From Alphaproteobacteria bacterium (lineage in GTDB: Bacteria > Pseudomonadota > Alphaproteobacteria > Caulobacterales > Aquidulcibacteraceae): a stretch of DNA of 64,000 bases. The notes below the pieces were generated by a model, which saw only the letters and a list, made by a program, of their open reading frames with translations, had not been told where the DNA came from and made no database searches. The stretch spans positions 101,795-165,794 of the forward strand of contig WGNI01000009.1 of the NCBI GenBank assembly GCA_016124655.1. Direction: 5' to 3'. The position numbers were made by a program, and so were the translations under genes. Below are positions 43,144 to 52,656 of this stretch, one piece after another (positions within the stretch are counted from its first letter, which is position 1; every line of letters starts with the position of its first letter).

Positions 43144-44394
43144 CTAGCGTTCAGGTTCGAACCCGTCCGCCCGCGCCAGACTGGGGAAAAGCCGCATCCA
43201 CGCGCCTGCTGCGCCCATGGCCAGAACGCCGCCGATCGCCACCGCCATCTGCGGCCCGAAAATACGCGCCATCACGCCGGCTTCGAAATCGCCCAATTCA
43301 TTGGATGCGGAAATGAAGATGAAGCTCACCGCGCCGACCCGCCCGCGCATCGCGTCCGGCGTGGCGAGCTGCACCAGTGATTGGCGCACATAGACGCTGA
43401 TCATGTCCGCCCCGCCGGCGATCGCAAGCGCGCTGAAGGTGAGCGCGAATGACGTCGATAAGCCGAACACGATCGTCGCTGCGCCGAACACGAACGTGGC
43501 CGCGAACATCCAGCGCCCGATATTCCGGTGCAATGGCGCAATCGCCAGCAACAGCGCCACGCTGGCAGCGCCGATCGCGGTGGCCGCGCGCAGCCAGCCC
43601 AGCTCTTCAGGACCGGCGTGCAAGACATCGCGCGCGAACGCAGGCAACAAGGCCACGGCGCCCGCCAGCAGCACCACGACCAGATCGAGCGAAATCGCGC
43701 CGAGCACGATTTTGTTGTCGCGCACGTAAACAAGGCCTTCCTTGATCATCGCCAGCGTGCGCGCGTTCTCGATCTTCTCCTGCCGCGGCGTGCGCGTCGT
43801 CGCGATCATGACCGCCGCAGCGAGCGCGAGAAACAACGCCGCGCCATAGGCAGCGCCTGCGCCCGCCCCATAGAGCAATCCGCCCAGAGCGGGTCCAGCG
43901 ATCGCGCTCGATTGAAACCCGAGCGAACTCCACGCAATCGCCTGCGGCAGCTCTTCGCGCGGCACCAGCGTCGGCAACAACGCCTGCGTCGCCGCGGGAA
44001 GGAACGCATTCGTCGCGCCGGTCAGCGCAGCGACCGTGAAGATCGCGACCATCGCGCTGTTGGGCGCAAGCCCGGAAGCAATGAGCAGCATGCCCGACAG
44101 CACCGCCTTCATCATCAAACACGCGGTGATGATGCGCCTGCGGTCATAGCGGTCCGCGGCCTGCCCGCCGAACAGCGACAGCGCAAACAAGGGCAGAAAC
44201 TGCGCCAGCCCCGTGGCCCCGAGCAGGAACGAGGATTCCGCGATCGATCGTCCGCTCTCGCGCGCGATGTCGTAAATCTGCCAGCCGATCGCGGTGGCTT
44301 GGATCTGCATCGCCAGCGTGGAGAGGATGCGCACCAGCAGAAGCCGCGCATAGGCGCGGTGGCGGAAGATCGCCAAAGAGGGCAGGCGCAGCAC
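43144..44394 (-). CDS. Major facilitator superfamily exporter (EntS-like)
   Basis: 416 aa, about twelve spans. GGQAADRYDRRRII is the loop 2-3 signature (G-x3-D-R-x2-R-R). Residues around 110-130 have NAFLPAATQALLPTLVPREELPQAIA, typical of the MFS_3 siderophore/drug exporter branch. The start is uncertain: GTG at 44394 is used; TTG at 44430 is the alternative. Substrate unknown. Confidence 0.88.
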   Translation of the reverse strand: MLRLPSLAIFRHRAYARLLLVRILSTLAMQIQATAIGWQIYDIARESGRSIAESSFLLGATGLAQFLPLFALSLFGGQAADRYDRRRIITACLMMKAVLSGMLLIASGLAPNSAMVAIFTVAALTGATNAFLPAATQALLPTLVPREELPQAIAWSSLGFQSSAIAGPALGGLLYGAGAGAAYGAALFLALAAAVMIATTRTPRQEKIENARTLAMIKEGLVYVRDNKIVLGAISLDLVVVLLAGAVALLPAFARDVLHAGPEELGWLRAATAIGAASVALLLAIAPLHRNIGRWMFAATFVFGAATIVFGLSTSFALTFSALAIAGGADMISVYVRQSLVQLATPDAMRGRVGAVSFIFISASNELGDFEAGVMARIFGPQMAVAIGGVLAMGAAGAWMRLFPSLARADGFEPER

Positions 44395-44632
44395 GCACCA
44401 AGGATAGGCGCGCAGCGCAGGTCGGCACAATCTGCGCTGTCGCGAAGAATTCTTTTGACGTCATGCCCGGCGCGCCCTATAGCCGCGCGCTTCCGTCTTG
44501 AAGGATGGTCATGCATTGGACGCTGCATCACCGACGAGGGCCGATCCGCGCCGCGCGCGCCAAGGCCGCCGCTCAGCTCTGAAGCCGGCGCCGGCGCGCG
44601 CATTTTCTCCGCTCCAGACGGCGACCGGCCCC

Positions 44633-45145
44633 ATGCTTGAACTTGTTCCCGACGATCCGAAATACTGCGCTGATGTGGAACGGACGCTCGACCGCGCCTT
44701 CGGTCCCGGCCGCCACGCCAAGACCAGCGAACGCGTGCGCGAAAACGGCGCGGAATGTCTGCCCGCGCTTTCGCGCATCGCGTTGAGCGACGGCCGCGCC
44801 ATCGGCTGCTGCCGGTTGTGGCGTATCGCCGTCGGCGAGCAGGACGCGCTGTTTCTGGGCCCGCTCGCGGTCGATCCAGACCATCAGCACCATGGTCTCG
44901 GCGCCGATCTCGTGCGCGCTGCTTTGAATGAAGCCGCGAAGACGCACTTTGGCGCGGTGCTGCTGATCGGCGCGCCGTCCTTCTTTGCGCCGTTGGGATT
45001 TCAGCCCGCGCCGCCAGCGATTGCGCTGCCGGGCCCTGTCGATCCCAAACGCTTCATGGGCTTTGCGCTGAAGCCCGGCGCGCTGGAGACATTGAACGGC
45101 GCGGTCACCGCGCCTCGCGGCGCCAGCCCAGCATCAAGAGAATAA
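44633..45145 (+). CDS. GNAT-family N-acetyltransferase
   Basis: 170 aa. Acetyl-CoA loop in [24 protein letters not shown] (H-H-G-L-G, Q/R-x-x-G-x-G/A type) followed by AVLLIGAPSFFAPLGFQPAP. Similar to the YhbS-like branch. Its last 41 nt overlap the end of the converging GATase-like gene. Confidence 0.85.
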   Translation: MLELVPDDPKYCADVERTLDRAFGPGRHAKTSERVRENGAECLPALSRIALSDGRAIGCCRLWRIAVGEQDALFLGPLAVDPDHQHHGLGADLVRAALNEAAKTHFGAVLLIGAPSFFAPLGFQPAPPAIALPGPVDPKRFMGFALKPGALETLNGAVTAPRGASPASRE

Positions 45146-47150
45146 GTCCCGCCGCCGCCCACGCCCATCCCGGACCAAGCGGCGCCGAGGCCGATGCGCG
45201 CGCCACCGCCGATCCGTTGCGGCGCACGCCGATCCAATCCTCGCCGTGCGCGCGCGCGCCGCGTTCAACCCGGCGCAAGGAAGGCAGCGCTTGTCCGTCT
45301 TCGCCGGCGAACACGACCGTTCCGCCCGACGCTTCAAAGGCGGGCCGGACAATGTCGGCGGTCGCGTCCAGCGCGGAGACTTCACGCGGATTGAGCGGGC
45401 CGATCGCGGCGAACGCGCGCAACGATCCGGACCGCGCTTCATAAAGCCCTTGATCATTGGCGTCCGCTTGGCCGCGCCAAAGCCCAGGCGCGGCCTGCGT
45501 CATCGCGACGGCCGTTTGTCGACCGTCCGGCGCAATCAGGATCGCGTCTTCGACCGATTGACCGACGCTTGCGCGTTCGACGATCAGCCGTCCGGCATTT
45601 GCGTTCAGCGTTAAGCGTTCCTCTTCCAGCTCTGGCTCCTGCATCAGCCAGTGCGCCAGCCGGCGCAGCAATTCGCCGTGCGGTCCTCCGCCTTCATAGC
45701 CGCGCGCCCACAGCCATGCCTGGTCGGACCAGATTTCCGCCACCCGTCCGCGGCCTGCGCGCGACAAGGTCAGAAGCGGGCGCCCGCGCGCGCCGGACAA
45801 CACGATCTCGCCGCCCTGTGCATTCGCTTCGATCTGCCGCGTCCAGCGCCCCCACGCTTCCGGATTGGGCAGCGTGCGCGTGACGGGATGACGCCGGCCG
45901 AGATCGGTGAGCGCAGGGCGGAACGGTTCACGGATCACGGTGCCGGTCGGCCGCGCGGGCAAGATCGTCGCCAAGGGCGTGTTGTAGAGCGATGCGCCCG
46001 TTGCGTCCCATTCGCCGGCCGCGATCAGCAAGGCCCCGCCCGCGCGCACGCGCCGCGCCAGATTTGCGAACACCTCCGCGCCAAGGATGCCTTGCTGCTG
46101 ATAGCGATCGAAAATGATCAGGTCGAATTCGTTGAGCCGCGCGCCAAACAGGGCCTCGGTCGGAAACGGGATTAGCGTCATCTCTTCCTGCGGCGTCAGA
46201 TCGAGCTTTTCCGGCGGCCGCAAAATCGTGAAGTGCACGAGATCGACCGTGGGATCGGATTTCAGAAGATTGCGCCAAACCCGCGCGCCGGCATGCGGTT
46301 CGCCGGTGATCAACAGGACGCGCAAGCGGTCGCGCACGCCCGCGAGCTGAAACGCCGCGCGATTATTGGCGAGCGAAATCTCCTGTCGTCCGGCGGCTGC
46401 CTCGATCACGACCATGTTCGGGCCGCGCTTGGGCGTGCGCACCGCGATGCGCGTGACCTCGCCCACGATCGCTTCCACGCGGCGCTCGACCTGCCCATCG
46501 ATGGAGATCGTCAGCGCCACCCGTGCGCCGCGGCTGGGATCGTCCACCCGCGCTTCGATCACCGCGTCTTCCCCGACAATGCCGAACGCCGGCGCAGCGA
46601 TGAGCTCGATGCGCCGATCTCCGCGCGCGGGATCGCCGATGATCACGCCATGCACCGGCCCGAGCGGCGCAAGCTCGGACGGGTTTTCCGGCGCATCGAC
46701 CGCCTGGCCGTCGGTGACGACGATTGCCCCGGCGATGCGATTGCGTTCGATGTCGGCGAGCCCATCCTGGATCGCGGCGAACACCGGCGTGCCGTCGGCG
46801 CCGCCGCGAATTTCGCGCACGCGCACCGTGAGGTTTTCTTCTTGCGAAAGCCTTTGTGCGATGGCCTCGCCCGCGCGCCGCGCCGCCTGCGTGCGGCCCG
46901 CCGCTTCAAGCGATTCGCTTTGGTCGATCAGCACCAGCGCGGCGTCGGGCGCCGCCACCCGCGCCTCGCGCACCCACATCGGCTGCAACAGCCCAAGGAA
47001 GATGAACCCAAGTCCGATCGCCCGCGAAATCGGCGCTTCGCCGCCGCGCCACACATAGACTGCAAGAAATGCAACCGCCGCGAACGCCAACGCGATCAGC
47101 CAGGGCGCAGAGAGCGTCGGCGCAAGCGTGATGCGGTCAATGCCGAACAT
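45105..47150 (-). CDS. Large membrane protein with glutamine-amidotransferase-like domain (MoxR operon)
   Basis: 681 aa. Two N-terminal membrane helices (about 11-33 and 40-58). Ala/Asp-rich middle with a von Willebrand-like VLIDQSESLEAAGRT at about 78-92 (DxSxS-type) and GAIVVTDGQAV. Then a class-I-amidotransferase-like fold (RVLLITGEPHAGARVW, FDLIIFDRYQQQGIL, GGALLIAAGEW) and a last helix near 658-675. COG5426-type. It overlaps the DUF4159 stop (TGATG) and is the last gene of the operon. Role: probably a periplasm-facing partner of MoxR; unproven. Confidence 0.8.
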   Translation of the reverse strand: MFGIDRITLAPTLSAPWLIALAFAAVAFLAVYVWRGGEAPISRAIGLGFIFLGLLQPMWVREARVAAPDAALVLIDQSESLEAAGRTQAARRAGEAIAQRLSQEENLTVRVREIRGGADGTPVFAAIQDGLADIERNRIAGAIVVTDGQAVDAPENPSELAPLGPVHGVIIGDPARGDRRIELIAAPAFGIVGEDAVIEARVDDPSRGARVALTISIDGQVERRVEAIVGEVTRIAVRTPKRGPNMVVIEAAAGRQEISLANNRAAFQLAGVRDRLRVLLITGEPHAGARVWRNLLKSDPTVDLVHFTILRPPEKLDLTPQEEMTLIPFPTEALFGARLNEFDLIIFDRYQQQGILGAEVFANLARRVRAGGALLIAAGEWDATGASLYNTPLATILPARPTGTVIREPFRPALTDLGRRHPVTRTLPNPEAWGRWTRQIEANAQGGEIVLSGARGRPLLTLSRAGRGRVAEIWSDQAWLWARGYEGGGPHGELLRRLAHWLMQEPELEEERLTLNANAGRLIVERASVGQSVEDAILIAPDGRQTAVAMTQAAPGLWRGQADANDQGLYEARSGSLRAFAAIGPLNPREVSALDATADIVRPAFEASGGTVVFAGEDGQALPSLRRVERGARAHGEDWIGVRRNGSAVARASASAPLGPGWAWAAAGLILLMLGWRREAR

Positions 47151-49813
47151 CAGCGCTGGCGCTCCAGCCGCTCCAGCGTGGCGGCCTGGTGCACCAGATC
47201 GGTCTTGTAATTGCCGGTCAGCGCAACCATCACGATATTGACGCCGAAACGCAGCGAAAGCTCGCGCTGCCGCGCCGAGACCGGCGCGGTTCCAGCCCAC
47301 GCCGCCGCCCAATCGCCGTTGCCGACAAACAAGGACGCGACCCCGTCGCGCGCCGCCGCCGCGCTGCCGGTCTCTGTCCACAATTGCGTGCGCGCAGCGC
47401 GCCCTGGAAACGCGCGCATCAGATAAAACGCCCGCGCTACGACATGATCGGTGTTCACTTCCTCAAGCGGCGGCGCGTTCAAGCCCGCCAGCATCACCGC
47501 CGCGGGGCGATTGGTGTTTCCGCTTGCGCGGCCAGCGTCGCGCGTGTCCAGAAGCAGCATGCCGCCAAGCCGCATGTAACGATCGAGATTGGCGATCGCG
47601 TCGCTGGACAGGCGCTGCGGCCGCGCCGGCGCCGCCCAATAGATGAAGGGATAAATCGAAAGATCGTCGCGCGCGAGATCGACGCCGATCGGCTCGCCGG
47701 GTTCAACCGCGGTGCGTTGGCGCAACACCGCGCTCAACACCGCAAGCCCGTCACGCGACGTGCGGTCAGTGCTCTCTTCGCCTGTGCGCGCATAGGCCAG
47801 GCGCAGGATCAAGGTCGGATCATCCGTCCGCGCTTGCGCGTGCGCATCGTGCGCAGGAAACGCGATCACGAACAGCAACGCAGCCGCCCCCGCGCGCGCG
47901 AGTTTCGGCAAACGCCCAACCAGCGCCAGCGATAGAAGCAAATCAAGCGCCAGCGCGAGAAATGCAGCGCCCAGCAACAACCCGGTCAAAGGCCGCGTGC
48001 GCGGACCATCGGTCGCCATGCGCTGGACGGAGCGCGGCAATTGCAGCGCCTCAAGCGCTTCAGCAGGCGCGGCCGCATCGAGCGCTGCAGCGATGCCTGC
48101 GCGCTGATACAAGCCCGGCGGCGCGCGCGGACCCGCCGATGCGGCGGAAAACAAGTCCGGTGAAACCGAAATCGCATCCCGCGGCGGCGCGTTGAGCGCG
48201 CCATATCCGTCCAGCAGAAGCGCAGGCGCATAAGGGCCCGCCGCGTCCGGCCGCTGCGCAGCGCTTTCGCCTTGTCCGGAGAACGCCAGCGTGCGCCGCA
48301 GCATGTCGACATAAAGCACAGACAAAGGAAGGTCGGACCATTCCGGATCGCCGGTCACATGATAGAGCACGACGAGGCCCTGGCCGTGCGGCGCGGCGGT
48401 GACGATCGGCGCGCCGTCGGTGAGCCGCGCCCACACCCGCGTTTCGGTTTCCGCGCCGGGCTCCGCCAGCACCATGCGGCGCACGAACACGTCATCGGGA
48501 ATGGCAAGGCCGTGAAACGGCGAAGTGGTTTCAAACGGCCGCAAGGTTTGCGGCTCTTCCCATGCGATCGCGCCGCCCAGATTGCGCGCCCCTTCGCGCA
48601 GCGCGACGGAAAGCGGCGGTCCGGCCTGATTGGCGAGCCGCGGTCCGGCAAAGCGCACCACAAGCCCGCCGCGATCGAGCCAGCGCTCCAAGGCGTTCAA
48701 ATCATCGGCCGCGAGAGTGCTTTGATCGGGAAGAATGATCGCGCGCACGCGCGCCTCGACGAGTGCGCGCACGCCGCCGCGCTGCAGGCTGGCGTATGGC
48801 GAAAGCGCGCGCTCGACATAATAAAGATCCGAACGCAGCGGCTGGCCCGCCGCGGCTTCATCGGCAAGGCCGACGCGCGGATGATCGGCGCCGCCCGGCA
48901 ACAGCCGCACGCCGCCCGCGCTTTGTTCGCCGACAATGCGCACGCGTGCGGCGCGCGCAGCGATCTCCGGCGGCAGCGCAATCACCGCGCGGGTCGCGCG
49001 TTCGCCATTGCCGAACCGGAATTGCGCCGCGCCGAGCGAACGGCCGTCCGCGGTTTGCGCAGCGATCGCGCCCTGCGCGGCGCCATTGGCGCTGCGGGCA
49101 AAATCGACTTCCACGCCCGTAGCCCCGATGCGCACGCCGGTGACCGCGTTGGCGGTTTGCGGCGGCACGCGCGCGATCACGCCGCCGCGCCCGCTGAGCG
49201 TTTCGTCAAACGCCTCATCGCCCGGGCGCGCAAGACCGTCCGTCAGCCACACGATGCGATCGAACCGCGCACTCGTTGCGGCCAGGCGCTGCGCCGCATC
49301 GCTGCGGTCGGGCCGCCATGCATGCGGTTCTAATCGTTGCACAACGCTGCGCGCCTGCGCCGGCGTCAACGCTTCGGCGGGATCGCGCGGACGCAAACTC
49401 GGCGCCGTCAGCAAAAGCGATACCGATCCATTGGCGCGTTCGGCCTGCGCAACCGCATCGAACGCGGCGGCGCGGATCTCGCTCCAGAACGGCGCGCTGG
49501 TCCAGCCGTCATCGATGACCAGAAGCGTCGCGCCAGCCGCGCGACCGGACGCTTCCGCATTCGGCGCAAGGCTCGGCCGCGCGAATGCGAGGATCATCAG
49601 CGCCGCCATCAGCGCCCGCAAGAGCACGAGCCAAAGCGGCGCGCGCTCGCGGCTTTGCTCATCGGTTTGCAGGCCGCGCAACAGGCGCAGCGGCGGAAAG
49701 ATCACCCGCCGCGGCGCAGGCGGCGTCGCGCGCAACACAAGAAACAAAAGCGGCAGCGCCGCCAGCGCCGCAAGCGCCCACGGCGCGGCGAACGTGATCG
49801 GCCCGATCGTCAT
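47150..49813 (-). CDS. BatA-like/DUF4159 membrane protein
   Basis: 887 aa. The N-terminus ITFAAPWALAALAALPLLFLVL and a second helix near 60-80 form the BatA-type anchor. The central region has a VWA-like core (ATLLVIDDGWTSAPFW). Two further helices occur at about 615-655. The C-terminal DUF4159 is FIYWAAPARPQRLSSDAIANL and YMRLGGMLLLDTRDAG. It overlaps the DUF58 gene as ATGA. In this family the proteins are proposed to act with MoxR in envelope-complex assembly. Confidence 0.85.
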   Translation of the reverse strand: MTIGPITFAAPWALAALAALPLLFLVLRATPPAPRRVIFPPLRLLRGLQTDEQSRERAPLWLVLLRALMAALMILAFARPSLAPNAEASGRAAGATLLVIDDGWTSAPFWSEIRAAAFDAVAQAERANGSVSLLLTAPSLRPRDPAEALTPAQARSVVQRLEPHAWRPDRSDAAQRLAATSARFDRIVWLTDGLARPGDEAFDETLSGRGGVIARVPPQTANAVTGVRIGATGVEVDFARSANGAAQGAIAAQTADGRSLGAAQFRFGNGERATRAVIALPPEIAARAARVRIVGEQSAGGVRLLPGGADHPRVGLADEAAAGQPLRSDLYYVERALSPYASLQRGGVRALVEARVRAIILPDQSTLAADDLNALERWLDRGGLVVRFAGPRLANQAGPPLSVALREGARNLGGAIAWEEPQTLRPFETTSPFHGLAIPDDVFVRRMVLAEPGAETETRVWARLTDGAPIVTAAPHGQGLVVLYHVTGDPEWSDLPLSVLYVDMLRRTLAFSGQGESAAQRPDAAGPYAPALLLDGYGALNAPPRDAISVSPDLFSAASAGPRAPPGLYQRAGIAAALDAAAPAEALEALQLPRSVQRMATDGPRTRPLTGLLLGAAFLALALDLLLSLALVGRLPKLARAGAAALLFVIAFPAHDAHAQARTDDPTLILRLAYARTGEESTDRTSRDGLAVLSAVLRQRTAVEPGEPIGVDLARDDLSIYPFIYWAAPARPQRLSSDAIANLDRYMRLGGMLLLDTRDAGRASGNTNRPAAVMLAGLNAPPLEEVNTDHVVARAFYLMRAFPGRAARTQLWTETGSAAAARDGVASLFVGNGDWAAAWAGTAPVSARQRELSLRFGVNIVMVALTGNYKTDLVHQAATLERLERQR

Positions 49814-50652
49814 CCGCCATGCCCGGCGAGCGCTGCCAGCACGGCGGAGAATGTCGGCGCCGGCGTGTGATCGGTGCGGTGCGCGAAAAACAGGAAGCCG
49901 AAGCCGCGCGCCAGATCATGCATCTGCGCGCGATGCGCCTTCAGACGCTGCGCGAACGCGTCGCGCGCATGTTCGGCGCGGCCGATGAGCACATGACTTT
50001 TCCCGCCCGCGGGATCGCGGAATTGCGTGCGTCCGGCGTACGGAAAATCCTCTTCCGCGGGATCGCTGACCAAGATCAGCGCGCCGCGGCAATCGGCGGC
50101 GGCCGCGCGGGCAAGGCGAGCGCGCCACGCTTCGGGACCGGCGAAGAAATCGCTGGCGTAGATTGCAGCGCCCCGGCTCGGCGGGGCAGGCGGTTCGCTG
50201 GATTGCGGCGCCAACAAATCTTCCGCGAGATAATCCCCCGCGCGCGAACCGCGCCGCATTGGCCCGCCCAAGAGACCCACGCGCTCGCCGCCGCGCGCAA
50301 ACGCAATCGCCAGCGCCAGACACAACACCTGCGCGCGCTGCGCTTTCATCGGCAGCGTCTCATCGCTGCGCCAGGCAAATCCCGGATGCGGATCGATCCA
50401 GAGGCTCAAGGATTGCGCGGCCTCACGCTCGCGTTCGCGCACGAACAATTTGTCGCCGCGCGCCGAGCGCCGCCAATCGACCAGACGCGCGCCGTCTTCC
50501 GGCAAATGTTCACGGTATTGCCAAAAACCCTCGCCCTGGCCCGCGCGCCGTCGTCCATGCGCGCCGACCGCCAGCGACGCCAGCCGCCGCGCCTCCAACA
50601 GCGCGCCGCCGACCCCGGCTGAGAGGCGTTCCGCGTCGCTTTGAACCATCAA
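49810..50652 (-). CDS. DUF58 family protein
   Basis: 280 aa. Diagnostic DUF58 segment FWQYREHLPEDGARLVDWRRSARGDKLFVRERER at about 44-77. It contains the conserved D-W-R-x-S-A-R. A VWA-like region follows (LWIDPHPGFAWRSDETLPMK). It overlaps both neighbours by ATGA, showing tight coupling with MoxR and DUF4159. Confidence 0.9.
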   Translation of the reverse strand: MMVQSDAERLSAGVGGALLEARRLASLAVGAHGRRRAGQGEGFWQYREHLPEDGARLVDWRRSARGDKLFVREREREAAQSLSLWIDPHPGFAWRSDETLPMKAQRAQVLCLALAIAFARGGERVGLLGGPMRRGSRAGDYLAEDLLAPQSSEPPAPPSRGAAIYASDFFAGPEAWRARLARAAAADCRGALILVSDPAEEDFPYAGRTQFRDPAGGKSHVLIGRAEHARDAFAQRLKAHRAQMHDLARGFGFLFFAHRTDHTPAPTFSAVLAALAGHGG

Positions 50653-51659
50653 GCCGCCTGCTCGACGAGATCGTCGACAAGCCCCTCCACATCGACGCCT
50701 TCCGCGCGCGCGCCGAAGGACAAACTGATGCGGTGCGCCAGCGCCGGCCGCGCTAAGGCGACGACGTCATCGATCGACGGCGCCAGCCGCCCGCGCAACA
50801 GCGCGCGCGCGCGACACGCCAGCATCAGCGCCTGGCCCGCGCGCGGTCCCGGCCCCCATTCGACATACGTGTTCACGCGCTCATCATGGCTTTCGCCCGG
50901 CCGCGCCGACCGCACCAGATACAAGATCGCGTCGACCACCTTCTCGCCCACCGGCATGCGCCGCACCAAAGTCTGCATCGCCATCAGCGCGCCAGCGTCG
51001 AGCACGCGCTGCGGCTGCTCTTCGCCGAGCGCGGTCGTCTCCACCAGAATGCGCCGCTCGGTGTCTTCATCGGGATAGGGCACATCGATCTGCAACAGGA
51101 AGCGGTCGAGCTGCGCCTCCGGCAACGGATACGCGCCTTCATGCTCGATCGGGTTTTGCGTCGCCAGCACATGGAACGGCTTCGGCAGATCATGCGACAC
51201 GCCCGCCACCGTCACCTGGCCTTCCTGCATCGCCTGCAGCAGCGCCGATTGCGTGCGCGGGCTCGCGCGATTGATTTCATCGGCCATCAGCAGCGACGTG
51301 AACACCGGGCCCTTGACGAACTTGAACGCGCGCCGGCCCTGCGCGTCCTGATCCAGCACTTCCGAGCCGATGATGTCGGCGGGCATCAGGTCCGGCGTGA
51401 ACTGCACGCGTCCCCACGGCAGCCCGATCACGTCGGCCAAAGCATGCACCAGCCGCGTCTTCGCCAGCCCCGGCGCGCCGACCAGAAGCGCATGCCCGCC
51501 GGAGAGAATGCACGCCAGGGCCTGCTCGATCACGCGGTCCTGCCCGAACACCGCCTTGGCGATTTCGTCGCGCACGCGTTGAAGCGCGTGGGCGGCCCCT
51601 TCGGCCTCCTTCAGGATCGCGTCCGCCGCGGCGCGGGAGGAAAACGGATCGGCGCTCAT
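50649..51659 (-). CDS. MoxR-family AAA+ ATPase
   Basis: 336 aa. Walker A LLVGAPGLAKTRLV, Walker B LLMADEINRASPRTQ, sensor 1 LATQNPIEHEG, and arginine-finger/second-region motif AYPLPEAQLDRFLLQ. A chaperone-type ATPase working with the DUF58/VWA proteins that follow. The ATG at 51659 has only a weak ribosome binding site; the divergent DUF1285 gene starts 107 nt away. Confidence 0.93.
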   Translation of the reverse strand: MSADPFSSRAAADAILKEAEGAAHALQRVRDEIAKAVFGQDRVIEQALACILSGGHALLVGAPGLAKTRLVHALADVIGLPWGRVQFTPDLMPADIIGSEVLDQDAQGRRAFKFVKGPVFTSLLMADEINRASPRTQSALLQAMQEGQVTVAGVSHDLPKPFHVLATQNPIEHEGAYPLPEAQLDRFLLQIDVPYPDEDTERRILVETTALGEEQPQRVLDAGALMAMQTLVRRMPVGEKVVDAILYLVRSARPGESHDERVNTYVEWGPGPRAGQALMLACRARALLRGRLAPSIDDVVALARPALAHRISLSFGARAEGVDVEGLVDDLVEQAA

Positions 51660-51765
51660 GCTTGGTTGCTCATCGTGGGGGCAAGCTCCTACCTTTGCGG
51701 GCGGAAATATGGCGAGGACGCTGGTCTTCGCTGGATGGCATGAACACGGCTGCAAAATCCAGGAA

Positions 51766-52323
51766 ATGACAAATTCCTCATCCTTCCAGGACCTTGTCGC
51801 CCTCCTGAAGCGGGAGGCCGGTTCAGGACGCGGCCCGCCGCCGGTGGAGCGCTGGGACCCTCCTTATTGCGGCGAGGCCGGCTTTGAAATCCTCAAGGAC
51901 GGGATGTGGAAACATGAGGGGACGCGCATCACGCGCGAAGCGCTGGTGCGCCTGTTCGCCTCGATCCTGCGCAAGGACGCCGATGGGATCACCTATCTCG
52001 TCACGCCGGTGGAGAAAATCCGCGTCGATGTGGAGGATGCGCCCTTCGTCGTCATCCGCGCCGATCGGGCAGGCGAGGGGCGTGACGCCCAGATCGCGTT
52101 CACCACCAATGTCGGCGATGTTGTTGTGTTGGATGAGAACCATCCGCTGCGCGTGGACATCAACGCCGAAGGCGAACCACGGCCTTATGTTCTGGTGCGC
52201 GGACGGCTTGAAGCGCGCATTTTGCGCGCGCCGTTCTACGAACTGGTCGATTGGGCCGAAGACCGCGACGGACGATTAGGCGTGTGGAGCGCTGGCGCGT
52301 GGTTTGAGGTGGGGGAGGGGTAG
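51766..52323 (+). CDS. DUF1285 family protein
   Basis: 185 aa. It contains FEILKDGMWKHEGTRITREALVRLFASILRKDADGITYLVTPVEKI and ends FYELVDWAEDRDGRLGVWSAGAWF, as in DUF1285. In many alphaproteobacteria it is directly followed by a Nudix gene and cca; here about 2.6 kb intervene. Start at 51766 with AGGA upstream. Confidence 0.9.
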   Translation: MTNSSSFQDLVALLKREAGSGRGPPPVERWDPPYCGEAGFEILKDGMWKHEGTRITREALVRLFASILRKDADGITYLVTPVEKIRVDVEDAPFVVIRADRAGEGRDAQIAFTTNVGDVVVLDENHPLRVDINAEGEPRPYVLVRGRLEARILRAPFYELVDWAEDRDGRLGVWSAGAWFEVGEG

Positions 52324-52340
52324 CGCGGCACGAGGGGACA

Positions 52341-52381
52341 CGCGGGGACACTTCCATTTTTGCAAAAAAATGCAAGTGCCC
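52341..52381. repeat. AT-core palindromic element, left copy
   Basis: GGGACACTTCCATTTTT followed by GCAAAAAAA and TGCAAGTGCCCC, an imperfect inverted repeat. It interrupts the end of the broken AHH-like gene. A second copy is at 53715-53753. Confidence 0.75.
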
Positions 52382-52647
52382 CATATTCCGGTATTGGTCC
52401 GACCAGATGCGATGCGGCCATCTATCGTGCGAAGGAGCGGCGCCATATTTGTGCGTAGGTCGCCTCCTCCCTGGCTCCAAAGGCCATTTGCCTGCAGCGC
52501 GCGTAGGAAAGGCGACTTGTCGAAGACCTCCTGCGGAATAGCATGATGCGGTGTGAATTGAAGCGACGTTCCCGGAATTAGATTTGTTTCGTCAGGCAGT
52601 GGGCTGAACTCGTAATCATACGAATAGTCGGAAGGCTTTGAAGGCAT
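52382..52647 (-). pseudogene. Truncated AHH/HNH-type nuclease toxin fragment
   Basis: Starts MPSKPSDYSYDYEFSPLPDE. Residues about 27-70 contain FTPHHAIPQEVFDKSPFLRAL and later RTNMAPLL, the HH...PQxVF...N pattern of AHH/HNH toxin tips of polymorphic secreted toxins. The normal second half (the later His residues) is missing: the frame runs into the palindrome and then into random repeat DNA. It is therefore a fragment, not an intact nuclease. Nine nt after the Imm11-like gene. Confidence 0.5.
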
Positions 52648-52656
52648 CGGGCAAAC

